DNA of 5,778 nucleotides from NCBI GenBank assembly GCA_031549175.1, contig JAVBQH010000008.1, positions 1 to 5,778 of the forward strand. Direction: 5' to 3'. Of the stretch, positions 1 through 5,210 are shown one piece after another. Numbering within the stretch: position 1 is the first letter of the stretch; each line of letters begins with the position of its first letter. Under the pieces are notes generated by a model. The model did no database searches. It had not been told where the DNA came from and was given only the letters and a program-made list of their open reading frames with translations. The stretch is from WRIS01 sp031549175. Lineage in GTDB: Bacteria > Actinomycetota > Coriobacteriia > Coriobacteriales > Eggerthellaceae. The position numbers were made by a program, and so were the translations under genes.

Positions 1-213
1 CATACACAGGCAACTCTACTGCTCAGTGGAGGAAAGGATGTGGTAAATGTTTCTGTCCGTATGGGGCATTCAAGACCGTCTATCACAACAGACATGTATG
101 GGCATGCAATGCCTGCGAAAGATCGTGAATGCGCCGACCTCAAAGGCGAACTGACTTATCGTAAATCCGAAGAGAATGGAATTCCCTCGGATGCCTCTGG
201 GCAGACTACTTAA
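1..213 (+). CDS. Tyrosine recombinase (phage/ICE-type integrase), C-terminal end only
   Basis: Frame 1 is open from the first base to a TAA at 211-213, giving the last 70 residues of a protein that starts left of the window. The visible part begins HTQATLLL, which normally follows the catalytic HxxR motif of tyrosine recombinases. It then has RMGH (His at visible residue 23, the GH box) and DMYGH, with the nucleophilic Tyr at visible residue 33; the 10-residue His-to-Tyr spacing suits phage/ICE integrases. These enzymes cut and join DNA at att sites through a 3'-phosphotyrosine. About 37 residues follow the Tyr. My hand count gives 104 G+C in the first 210 bases (about 50%), lower than the 60-70% of sampled coaBC stretches, as expected for acquired DNA. 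The adjoining tRNA-Pro is the likely integration target. Family assignment is firm; the element type (prophage, ICE or island) cannot be told. Confidence 0.9.
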   Translation, partial: HTQATLLLSGGKDVVNVSVRMGHSRPSITTDMYGHAMPAKDRECADLKGELTYRKSEENGIPSDASGQTT

Positions 214-214
214 A

Positions 215-234
215 ATGTCAGATGGATGTCAGAT
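215..234. repeat. Two tandem 9-bp direct repeats just after the integrase gene
   Basis: ATGTCAGAT occurs at 215-223 and again at 226-234, separated by GG, so the period is 11 bp (about one helical turn). The repeats start 1 nt after the integrase stop codon and lie between it and the tRNA. Short repeats with helical phasing beside an integrase gene are compatible with arm-type integrase or excisionase binding sites, but this is inference. Two 9-mers are also short enough to be incidental. Confidence 0.5.
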
Positions 235-249
235 TTTTCACTGGATTTC

Positions 250-294
250 GAAAGAAAAGGAGGCCAGAAACTTTTCAAAATCAAGCTTCTGACC
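250..294 (-). terminator. Intrinsic terminator of the tRNA-Pro transcript
   Basis: Read on the minus strand, 294-262 forms a 12-bp stem with two G-U pairs (GGTCAGAAGCTT pairing with AAGTTTCTGGCC) and a 9-nt loop. The T-rich run CCTTTTCTTT (260-251) follows. It begins 14 nt after the encoded CCA of the tRNA. On the plus strand no T run follows the stem, so it should act only on tRNA transcription. If the element integrated at the tRNA 3' end, this terminator may have been supplied by the element. Confidence 0.7.
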
Positions 295-308
295 TGCTTA
301 GATAGTTC

Positions 309-385
<77 letters not shown>

Positions 386-396
386 TTCATATGGAT

Positions 397-414
397 GCCG
401 CTTCAAAAAGCAGC
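397..414 (-). other. Hairpin in the tRNA-Pro 5' leader
   Basis: On the minus strand GCTGCTT pairs with AAGCGGC (7 bp, one G-U pair) around a TTTG loop. The hairpin starts almost exactly at the predicted transcription start (about 415) and ends 11 nt before the mature tRNA. It may be a 5'-terminal hairpin of the precursor removed by RNase P. No T run follows, so it is not a terminator. Confidence 0.4.
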
Positions 415-421
415 GTTGCCT

Positions 422-450
422 AGCATACTCAAAAAGTCCCTTCGTTTCAA
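422..450 (-). promoter_or_regulatory. Sigma70-type promoter of tRNA-Pro
   Basis: On the minus strand TTGAAA (450-445) and TATGCT (427-422) are separated by exactly 17 nt. Each box matches the consensus at four or more of six positions. The predicted start near 415 gives a leader of about 30 nt before the tRNA at 385. Confidence 0.7.
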
Positions 451-617
451 GTTGATTTGGCAATTATCATCGATTAGTGAACGTTGATACTTCCCCACCC
501 AGTGCAACACACATAAACGGGTACAATTGACGCAGCTTCGCAACACAGGAGACCCCTCTCAGTATCCAGGCGGCTGAAGCCTGAAGTCGCTGATATGCAG
601 TTGCAAGGAGGTTTTTT

Positions 618-1157
618 ATGGCGCATAAGATCCTGGTGGTAACAGGAAGCCCGCGAAAGAAGGGCAACACGTCGATACTCGCCGACGCCTTCGTCGAAGG
701 TGCTGAATCGGCAGGCAACAAGGTGTATCTCTTTGATGCCGGACGGGCGAAGATCAAAGGCTGCATAGACTGCAAGTCATGCTTCAAGAACAAGGGCGCC
801 TGCAAGATCAAGGACGATATGCAGGATGCCTACAAGCTGCTGCGGAAATGCGATGTGCTCGTGTTGGCATCCCCGATCTACTTCTTCACCATCTCTGCAC
901 AGATCAAGGCGTTCATTGATCGAATGTTTTGCGGTGTGGTAAAACCCTTTGCCGTGAAATCCACCGTGCTCCTCACCGTGCAGGAGGACAAGGACCCGCA
1001 TGTGGCAGAAAATGCCATCAGCACCTACCGCTCCATCATCGAATACGCCGGCTGGAAAGACCTCGGCATTATTGCCGTGCCGGGCGTCAACGATAAGGGC
1101 GCGATAAGGGGCAACCCGAAGCTTGAAGAGGCCAGGAAGCTCGGCGCGAGCATCTGA
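618..1157 (+). CDS. Iron-sulfur flavoprotein-like NAD(P)H-dependent FMN reductase/oxidoreductase
   Basis: This is a 179-aa cytoplasmic flavodoxin-fold protein. Residues 5-21 (ILVVTGSPRKKGNTSIL) form the first beta strand and the FMN-phosphate loop. Cys49, Cys52, Cys55 and Cys62 make a C-x2-C-x2-C-x6-C motif, followed by KDDM at 65-68. ASPIYFFTISAQIKAFIDR (84-102) is the second FMN-binding segment. In the archaeal iron-sulfur flavoprotein Isf, a compact CX2CX2CX4-7C motif binds a [4Fe-4S] cluster. All four cysteines are kept here, so a cluster is plausible, though many relatives keep similar cysteines without proof of one. Such proteins pass electrons from NAD(P)H or ferredoxin to FMN, quinones, O2 or H2O2; the substrate here is unknown. 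An AAGGAGG site (605-611), 6 nt before the ATG, fixes the start. The gene is single on its strand and converges on a second flavoprotein gene. The family call is strong, the function loose. Confidence 0.88.
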   Translation: MAHKILVVTGSPRKKGNTSILADAFVEGAESAGNKVYLFDAGRAKIKGCIDCKSCFKNKGACKIKDDMQDAYKLLRKCDVLVLASPIYFFTISAQIKAFIDRMFCGVVKPFAVKSTVLLTVQEDKDPHVAENAISTYRSIIEYAGWKDLGIIAVPGVNDKGAIRGNPKLEEARKLGASI

Positions 1158-1179
1158 GGGCTGTCGAAGGCGGGTAAAG

Positions 1180-1222
1180 GTCTGCCCGAGAAAAGGGGAC
1201 TGTCCCCTTTTCTCGGGCAGGC
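1180..1222. repeat. Perfect 18-bp stem palindrome between convergent genes
   Basis: Positions 1182-1199 (CTGCCCGAGAAAAGGGGA) and 1203-1220 are exact reverse complements around a 3-nt CTG loop. One G-U and one G-C pair (1181/1221 and 1180/1222) extend the stem. It lies 22 nt past the stop of the plus-strand flavoprotein gene and 12 nt past the stop of the minus-strand FMN reductase. It could therefore end both transcripts, but neither side has a U run after the stem; the only T run is inside the arm. The centre GGGGACTGTCCCC resembles short palindromes I associate with REP-type elements linked to IS200-like Y1 transposases. That link is recollection and is not tested here. Confidence 0.9.
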
Positions 1223-1234
1223 ACCGAAGCTACG

Positions 1235-1801
1235 TTATTGCTCGCCTACGAAACGCCTGACCCAGAATGCATAGGCTTCGACAACCTTTGACAAGAACTC
1301 GTTGGTTGCATCACGTATTATGTTCCCCTCGTCATCGAGGCATTTGGTTATACCGCCCAGGTAGCACTCCGGCTGCTGCATCATGTAGACGTTCAAAAAC
1401 GTCATTGACTGCCTGAGATGGTGGTTGGCACCGAATCCGGCGATTGCGCCAGGCGATACGCTGATCACCGCACCTGGCTTTCCCGACCAGACGCTTTCCG
1501 CGATCGGACGCGAGCCGACGTCGATGGCGTTTTTGAGAGCCGCAGGCACCGAGCGGTTGTGTTCGGGGGTGAGGAAGAGGAAGGCATCCTGCTTCTGTGC
1601 GAGTGCCCGGAATGCATGATATGCCTCCGGGGCCACACCGCCGTCGTCAAAGTCCTGGTTGTATAGGGGAAGGCCGCTGATATCAAGGATCTGGGCCTCC
1701 ATCCATTCAGGAAGCATCTTGATGACGTTATTGGCGACCTGCCTGGTGAAAGAGCCTTTGCGTATGCTGCCGATAAGTATGCCGACGTGAACCTTATCCA
1801 T
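1235..1801 (-). CDS. NADPH-dependent FMN reductase family protein (ChrR/azoreductase-like)
   Basis: This 188-aa cytoplasmic flavoprotein is of the two-electron quinone/chromate/azo reductase type. Near the start, GSIRKGSFTR (11-20) is the FMN-phosphate loop (GSxRxxSxxR). TPEHNRSVPAALKNAIDVGS (78-97) is the family's isoalloxazine-binding segment. WSGKPGAVISVSPGAIAGFG (105-124) matches the conserved strand and turn before the C-terminal helices. Known members reduce quinones, chromate, azo dyes or flavins with NAD(P)H; the true substrate cannot be read from sequence. The ATG at 1801 is preferred because AAGGAGG (1813-1807) lies 5 nt upstream and the FMN motif follows at the normal distance. An in-frame ATG at 1909 would add 36 residues of unrelated sequence and overlap coaBC. 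The gene follows coaBC on the same strand with an 86-nt gap, so it may be the third operon gene or have its own promoter. Confidence 0.92.
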   Translation of the reverse strand: MDKVHVGILIGSIRKGSFTRQVANNVIKMLPEWMEAQILDISGLPLYNQDFDDGGVAPEAYHAFRALAQKQDAFLFLTPEHNRSVPAALKNAIDVGSRPIAESVWSGKPGAVISVSPGAIAGFGANHHLRQSMTFLNVYMMQQPECYLGGITKCLDDEGNIIRDATNEFLSKVVEAYAFWVRRFVGEQ

Positions 1802-1806
1802 GTGTG

Positions 1807-1813
1807 CCTCCTT
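1807..1813 (-). promoter_or_regulatory. Ribosome binding site fixing the FMN reductase start
   Basis: AAGGAGG read on the minus strand, 5 nt before the ATG at 1801. It decides for the 188-residue protein over a longer frame that starts inside coaBC. Confidence 0.85.
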
Positions 1814-1838
1814 GCGACTCTGATCTAAAGACACTCTC

Positions 1839-1844
1839 AGTATA
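1839..1844 (-). promoter_or_regulatory. Possible -10 box for separate transcription of the FMN reductase
   Basis: TATACT on the minus strand, about 38 nt upstream of the ATG and downstream of coaBC. No good -35 box sits at 15-18 nt spacing; GGCCCT is found instead. This is a weak candidate. Confidence 0.25.
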
Positions 1845-1845
1845 G

Positions 1846-1871
1846 GCCCGGCGCGGGCAACAGGGCCGGGC
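1846..1871. other. GC-rich hairpin in the coaBC-FMN reductase gap
   Basis: GCCCGGC (1846-1852) and GCCGGGC (1865-1871) can form a 7-bp GC stem with a 12-nt loop. On the minus strand it is followed by TATACTGAGAG, not a T run, so it is not a canonical terminator. It could attenuate or stabilise a processed coaBC mRNA end. This is inference. Confidence 0.4.
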
Positions 1872-1887
1872 AAACACCCGATGTGTG

Positions 1888-3108
1888 CTATATATCTAGG
1901 AGCGAGCACGCCTTGTCTATGATCAGATGAGCCAATCCAGCCTTGCTCATAGGCGGGAGTTCCTCGATGCCCTCCCCCGTGACAAATGAGGCGTGGTTGT
2001 GGTCGCTTCCGAATACCCTGTTGTCCCCCACCTCGTTCGCAACGATGAGGTCGGCGTTTTTGGAGGCGAGCTTCCTTCTGGCGTTCTCCAACACATCCGC
2101 CGTCTCTGCAGCAAAACCTACTACCACCTGACCTTCACCTTTGCCTTTCGCAAGGGTTGCGAGGATGTCTGGGTTCTGGACGAGGGTGATGTTGCTCAGC
2201 TCGCTGTCTGCCATACCCTTCTTGAGCTTTTGCCCGGCGACCTTTTCAGGGCGCATATCACTTACGGCAGCGGAGAAAAGCGCGATGTCGGCCTGCGAGA
2301 AATAGCCTTCTGCCTCTTTCATCATATCCTGGGCGCTGCGCACAGAAACAAGCCGAACGCCTTCAGGTGGCGCCAGGTTGACCGGGCCAGAGACAAGGGT
2401 CACCTCCGCGCCCCGTCTCGCCGCCTCTTGGGCCAGGGCATAGCCCATCTTCCCCGAAGACCGGTTCGTGATGTAGCGGACCGGGTCGATGTCTTCAACG
2501 GTGGGGCCCGCCGTGACCAAGACGCGCCTCCCCTCGAGGTCGCGCTTGCCTCCCAGCATTTCAAGGACGGCGCCGATGATCGTGTCGGTCTCCGCCAGGC
2601 GGCCTTTGCCAATGTCGCCGCAGGCGAGATAGCCCTCTTCCGCCTCGATTATCGTCACGCCCCGGGCGTGCAGGATGCCGAGGTTGTTCCGTGTAGGAGC
2701 CGCCTCATACATCTGGACGTTCATGGCGGGTGCGACCACCAGCGGACATTTTGCTGCAAGCGCGGTTGTGGTCAGCAGGTCGTCCGCGATACCACACGCT
2801 ACCTTGGCGATGACGTTTGCCGTTGCGGGCGCGATCAGGAACAGGTCTGCCTCCTGCGCCAGGGATATGTGGTAGATGGGGTCGGCAGGCGCATCGAAGA
2901 GGTCCACGGCGACCGGCTCCCTCGTCAGGGCACGGAAGGTTGCAGGCCCGACGAACTCGCAGGCATGCTTCGTCATGACGACTTTCACCCTTATGCCCGC
3001 CTTCTGCAAGCCGCGTACGATGTCGGCACTTTTATAGGCCGCCACACAACCCGTGACGCCCACAAGCACAGTTTTCTGCACCGCGCCGGAATCCTTCAAG
3101 TCATCCAT
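1888..3108 (-). CDS. coaBC: Bifunctional phosphopantothenoylcysteine decarboxylase / phosphopantothenate-cysteine ligase
   Basis: A 406-aa protein, the same length as E. coli Dfp, for two steps of coenzyme A synthesis. The C-terminal CoaB domain joins 4'-phosphopantothenate to cysteine using CTP. The N-terminal FMN-dependent CoaC domain decarboxylates the product to 4'-phosphopantetheine. CoaC (about 12-187) shows GVTGCVAAYKS (17-27), catalytic His80 in YHISLA, APATANVIAKVA (93-104), PAMNVQM with Asn130, and ACGDIGKGR with Cys163. CoaB (about 190-406) shows VLVTAGPTVEDIDPVRYITN (196-215), SSGKMG, AAVSDMRP (280-287), the KLKK lysines (294-297), VQNPDIL, and a NADLIVANEV segment. All key residues known from E. 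coli are present. The ATG at 3108 is chosen because GAGGGGG lies 7 nt upstream. The in-frame TTG at 3114 would be only 1 nt from that site. The start follows the hemH stop by 2 nt, so the two are almost certainly co-transcribed and translationally coupled. Confidence 0.97.
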   Translation of the reverse strand: MDDLKDSGAVQKTVLVGVTGCVAAYKSADIVRGLQKAGIRVKVVMTKHACEFVGPATFRALTREPVAVDLFDAPADPIYHISLAQEADLFLIAPATANVIAKVACGIADDLLTTTALAAKCPLVVAPAMNVQMYEAAPTRNNLGILHARGVTIIEAEEGYLACGDIGKGRLAETDTIIGAVLEMLGGKRDLEGRRVLVTAGPTVEDIDPVRYITNRSSGKMGYALAQEAARRGAEVTLVSGPVNLAPPEGVRLVSVRSAQDMMKEAEGYFSQADIALFSAAVSDMRPEKVAGQKLKKGMADSELSNITLVQNPDILATLAKGKGEGQVVVGFAAETADVLENARRKLASKNADLIVANEVGDNRVFGSDHNHASFVTGEGIEELPPMSKAGLAHLIIDKACSLLDI

Positions 3109-3110
3109 TT

Positions 3111-4136
3111 TCAAGCCCCCTCGGTATAGGGTCGGAGCACTTCGGTCAATACTGTAACATGCGCCTTCGTCCTATCAAGGCAGGGGATGTAGACAAACCC
3201 CCCGTGTGGCCGGTATGCCTGGGCATCTCTGCTCTCCTGTTCGTAGAAAGGCCTCATGAGGTGCTCGACATCGTAGAGCGTCTCCAGGCATTCGACGGAG
3301 AACCCCGGACACATAAGGAAGGTGCGCCCGTTCCCCGGCTGGGCAAACTCGGCAAGCTTCTCATAGGTTGAAGGGCCAAGCCAGTTCCGCTCCTTGTCGA
3401 AGCGGCTTTGGAAAGAGATAGCGACCTGCCCCGGCTCTAACCCCATCTGCGCTGCAAGCAGGTGCAGGGTGTTCTTGCACTGCAGCTCATAGGTGTCACC
3501 CCTCTCGATGTCTGCCAAAGGCAGTGAGTGGAAGGAAAGGAGCAGCTTGTCGCCCAGTTGTGGGTTGAAGCCTGCACGTCTGGCCGATGCGGCGAGCGCA
3601 CGGATATAGGTCTCGTTGTCGTGGTAGTTGTCGATCATCTGGCAGGGGACGTCCCAAGACATCTTGTCGAGCGTCTCCTCGATCTTGTCGAAGACGATAC
3701 CAGTCGTAGCGCATGCGCTTTGGGGGAAGAGAGGCAATACGATGACCTGGTCACAGTCAGAATGCCTCAGGTCCGAGAAGACGGACTCGAAGCTCGGCTC
3801 CCCGAAGCACATCCCGGAAGACACCACGACGTCCAATCCCCCTGACTGCCGGTAGGCGTCCTCCAGGCCTCCCGCGAGTTTTTCCTGGGCGTCCTTGAGC
3901 GGAGACCCGCCTTCGGTCCATATCAGACGGTACCTCTCAGCGCTCGTCTTCCCCCTGCGGGGCAAAATGCCGAGATGCAGCACAAACCACCAGGCGGCAC
4001 GGTTCATGGGCGCTATGCGCTTGTTCATAAGGAACCTTTTGAGGTAGTGCTTGACCGCCTTCTTCGTCGGCTCATCCGGCGTCCCTATGTTTGCCAGGAT
4101 GACCCCTGTTTTCGGTTTGTAGCCTGCTTGTTGCAA
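3111..4136 (-). CDS. hemH: Ferrochelatase
   Basis: A 341-aa protein (E. coli HemH is 320) that inserts Fe2+ into a porphyrin at the end of heme synthesis. Near the start GVILANIGTPDEPTKKAVKH (11-30) matches the E. coli-type opening. YRLIWTEGGSPL (69-80), VLPLFPQSACATTG (133-146), SFHSLP with catalytic His203, SFQSRFDKERNWLGPSTYEK (241-260) and CPGFSVECLETLYD with conserved Glu285 follow in the usual order. Ile17 stands where coproporphyrin ferrochelatases of many Gram-positives have Tyr (AYGTP in B. subtilis), which points to the protoporphyrin type. Eight cysteines are present but I see no C-x7-C-x-C cluster motif as described for mycobacterial enzymes. The start is TTG at 4136. GAGGTGAGG (4150-4142) lies 5 nt upstream, an in-frame TGA sits five codons upstream, and the next in-frame Met is residue 38, past conserved sequence. 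It is first gene of the hemH-coaBC unit; the TTG may limit expression. Confidence 0.96.
   Translation of the reverse strand: MQQAGYKPKTGVILANIGTPDEPTKKAVKHYLKRFLMNKRIAPMNRAAWWFVLHLGILPRRGKTSAERYRLIWTEGGSPLKDAQEKLAGGLEDAYRQSGGLDVVVSSGMCFGEPSFESVFSDLRHSDCDQVIVLPLFPQSACATTGIVFDKIEETLDKMSWDVPCQMIDNYHDNETYIRALAASARRAGFNPQLGDKLLLSFHSLPLADIERGDTYELQCKNTLHLLAAQMGLEPGQVAISFQSRFDKERNWLGPSTYEKLAEFAQPGNGRTFLMCPGFSVECLETLYDVEHLMRPFYEQESRDAQAYRPHGGFVYIPCLDRTKAHVTVLTEVLRPYTEGA
3116..3122 (-). promoter_or_regulatory. coaBC ribosome binding site within the end of hemH
   Basis: GAGGGGG on the minus strand, 7 nt before the coaBC ATG (3108). It lies inside the last hemH codons, the usual arrangement for translational coupling, and rules out the TTG at 3114 as the start. 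Confidence 0.7.
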
Positions 4137-4141
4137 GTTTG

Positions 4142-4150
4142 CCTCACCTC
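4142..4150 (-). promoter_or_regulatory. Strong ribosome binding site before the hemH TTG start
   Basis: GAGGTGAGG on the minus strand ends 5 nt before TTG (4136-4134). It contains GAGGTGA, matching the anti-Shine-Dalgarno complement at 7-nt spacing, and so supports the non-ATG start. Confidence 0.8.
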
Positions 4151-4187
4151 AGCTAAAAGAGAAAAGTTACACCTCGGCTGCAATACC

Positions 4188-4217
4188 TGGGCAGCGAGCT
4201 TGAAAATCTAGTATACT
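4188..4217 (+). promoter_or_regulatory. Divergent promoter region; -10 box is a palindrome
   Basis: On the plus strand TGGGCA (4188-4193) and TATACT (4212-4217) are 18 nt apart and could serve the membrane-protein gene, with a start near 4224. AGTATACT (4210-4217) is self-complementary, so the same bases give TATACT on the minus strand (4215-4210) towards hemH, though without a good -35 box. The flanks CTAG (4208-4211) and CTAG (4218-4221) add partial symmetry. The two promoters may exclude each other or share a regulator. Confidence 0.4.
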
Positions 4218-4248
4218 CTAGTGCGTCGAATTTTACAGAGGGGGCCAA

Positions 4249-5151
4249 ATGGCTCAAAAGCCTAATGCAGCAGGCACTATCGAAGATGACTCATCCAATC
4301 CGTCAGGAAACCCGCCTTTGCCCGTCAAGGGCGAGAGCGATCCGGCGGAACCTTTACCTGCCGTTCCTGCGGAAAGCCCGGCCTATGACGGAACCGACGC
4401 GAAGCATTCCCCGCAAGAGGAGGCCGGCGCGCAGGATGAGCCTCACCACAGGTTCTCGCTGATCCGCCAAGGGAAGCGGCTCTTCTCTTACCTCTTCAAT
4501 ACAAACGGTTATCTGACGCTTGATTTCTTTACGTTGTTCTGGCTTTTCTTTGCCGGATCTATTATCGGCCTCGCAGTTGAGACTGTCTTCCACATGATCG
4601 TGTACGGAGGGTGGGAAAGCAGGGCCGGGCTCGTATGGGGACCGTTCTCGCCCATCTACGGCGTCGGGGCCGTGCTTCTCACGCTGTTCCTCAACCGGTT
4701 CTACCATTCGCACAACCTGGTGGTCTTCCTGATTGCCATGGTCATCGGCTCGTTGATCGAGTATGCGACAAGCTGGCTAATGGAGGTCGCCTGGGGGGCG
4801 GTGGCATGGGATTACACCGGAACCTTCGGCAGCATCCAAGGACGGACGAACTTCTTCTTCGGGATGATGTGGGGAATGCTTGGACTCGTCTGGGTCCGTG
4901 TCTTCCTCCCCTTCGTCAAGTTCGTCTTCAGCCACATAAACAGGAAGAGCGTTGTCGTGAAGGTCATCATGGTATGCATGGTTGTGTTCATGGCGGTGAA
5001 CATCGTATGCACCTGCCTCGCATTAAGCAGGGAAAGCGAGCGCAAAGACGGCATCCCCGCCACAAACCCGGTACAGCAGCTCTGCGACACCTGGTTCCCC
5101 GACTCATACCTCCAGGCGCGCTTCGAGAACATGACCGTCTCTGGGAAATAA
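4249..5151 (+). CDS. PF06541-family membrane protein (annotated as putative ABC transporter permease, CmpB-like)
   Basis: A 300-aa integral membrane protein. Residues 1-80 are hydrophilic and rich in Pro, Glu, Asp and Ala with no signal peptide, presumably a disordered cytoplasmic tail. Five hydrophobic segments follow at about 91-118, 132-150, 155-182, 201-225 and 235-258. Family motifs are GPFSPIYGVGAV (131-142), IEYATSWLMEVAWGAVAWDY (170-189) and GRTNFFFGMMWGMLG (198-212). The C-terminal tail (about 261-300) holds PATNP, WFPDSYL and FENM, which I recall from coriobacterial homologues. Databases call the family 'putative ABC transporter permease', but no ATPase gene or solute-binding protein is nearby and no transport function is established. 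The ATG at 4249 follows AGAGGGGG (4237-4244) by 4 nt. It is transcribed divergently from hemH and converges on the pseudouridine synthase. Family fairly sure; function unknown. Confidence 0.82.
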   Translation: MAQKPNAAGTIEDDSSNPSGNPPLPVKGESDPAEPLPAVPAESPAYDGTDAKHSPQEEAGAQDEPHHRFSLIRQGKRLFSYLFNTNGYLTLDFFTLFWLFFAGSIIGLAVETVFHMIVYGGWESRAGLVWGPFSPIYGVGAVLLTLFLNRFYHSHNLVVFLIAMVIGSLIEYATSWLMEVAWGAVAWDYTGTFGSIQGRTNFFFGMMWGMLGLVWVRVFLPFVKFVFSHINRKSVVVKVIMVCMVVFMAVNIVCTCLALSRESERKDGIPATNPVQQLCDTWFPDSYLQARFENMTVSGK

Positions 5152-5156
5152 AGGGG

Positions 5157-5210
5157 TAGGCATTCCGAACGGTGGCGCCTTCTCGGGAAGTCCTGCCTTG
5201 ACGATGCCTA
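5157..5210. other. Long-range inverted repeat between convergent genes
   Basis: TAGGCAT (5157-5163) and ATGCCTA (5204-5210) are perfect complements 40 nt apart. Inside, TCCGA and TCGGGA can pair with a one-base bulge. The right arm contains the stop codon of the pseudouridine synthase gene, and the left arm begins 5 nt after the stop of the membrane-protein gene. No T run follows on either strand. It may act as a loose bidirectional terminator; low confidence. Confidence 0.35.

Larger units (their letters stand above)
386..604. other. Intergenic region between tRNA-Pro and the flavoprotein gene
   Basis: Apart from the tRNA promoter and leader hairpin, I find nothing firm here. TACAAT at 522-527 is a good -10-like hexamer and TTGACG at 527-532 a good -35-like hexamer, but neither has a partner at 16-18 nt spacing. 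The promoter of the downstream flavoprotein gene is therefore not identified. No convincing small gene is seen on either strand. Confidence 0.5.

Noticed and set aside
573..586. CTGAAG repeated twice upstream of the flavoprotein gene
   Set aside because: The unit is only 6 bp with no supporting symmetry or known site; it is likely incidental.
467..811. 114-codon open frame on the minus strand
   Set aside because: Half of it is antisense to the flavoprotein gene, it has no ribosome binding site that I can see, and the protein shows no recognisable motif.
1802..1909. N-terminal extension of the FMN reductase from an ATG at 1909
   Set aside because: It would overlap coaBC by 22 nt, adds residues before the usual first beta strand, and has no ribosome binding site as good as the AAGGAGG at 1813-1807.
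1993..3129. 378-codon open frame antisense to coaBC
   Set aside because: Long antisense frames are common opposite GC-rich genes. The coaBC frame holds every catalytic motif, and this protein is rich in Arg/His/Asp without a known domain.
3111..4136. [2Fe-2S] cluster in the ferrochelatase
   Set aside because: Eight cysteines are present, but two lie in the conserved CPGFSVEC segment and none form the close C-terminal set known from cluster-bearing enzymes.
4611..5159. 182-codon plus-strand frame within the PF06541 gene
   Set aside because: It is a +1-frame shadow of the membrane-protein gene, Arg/His-rich with no family resemblance.
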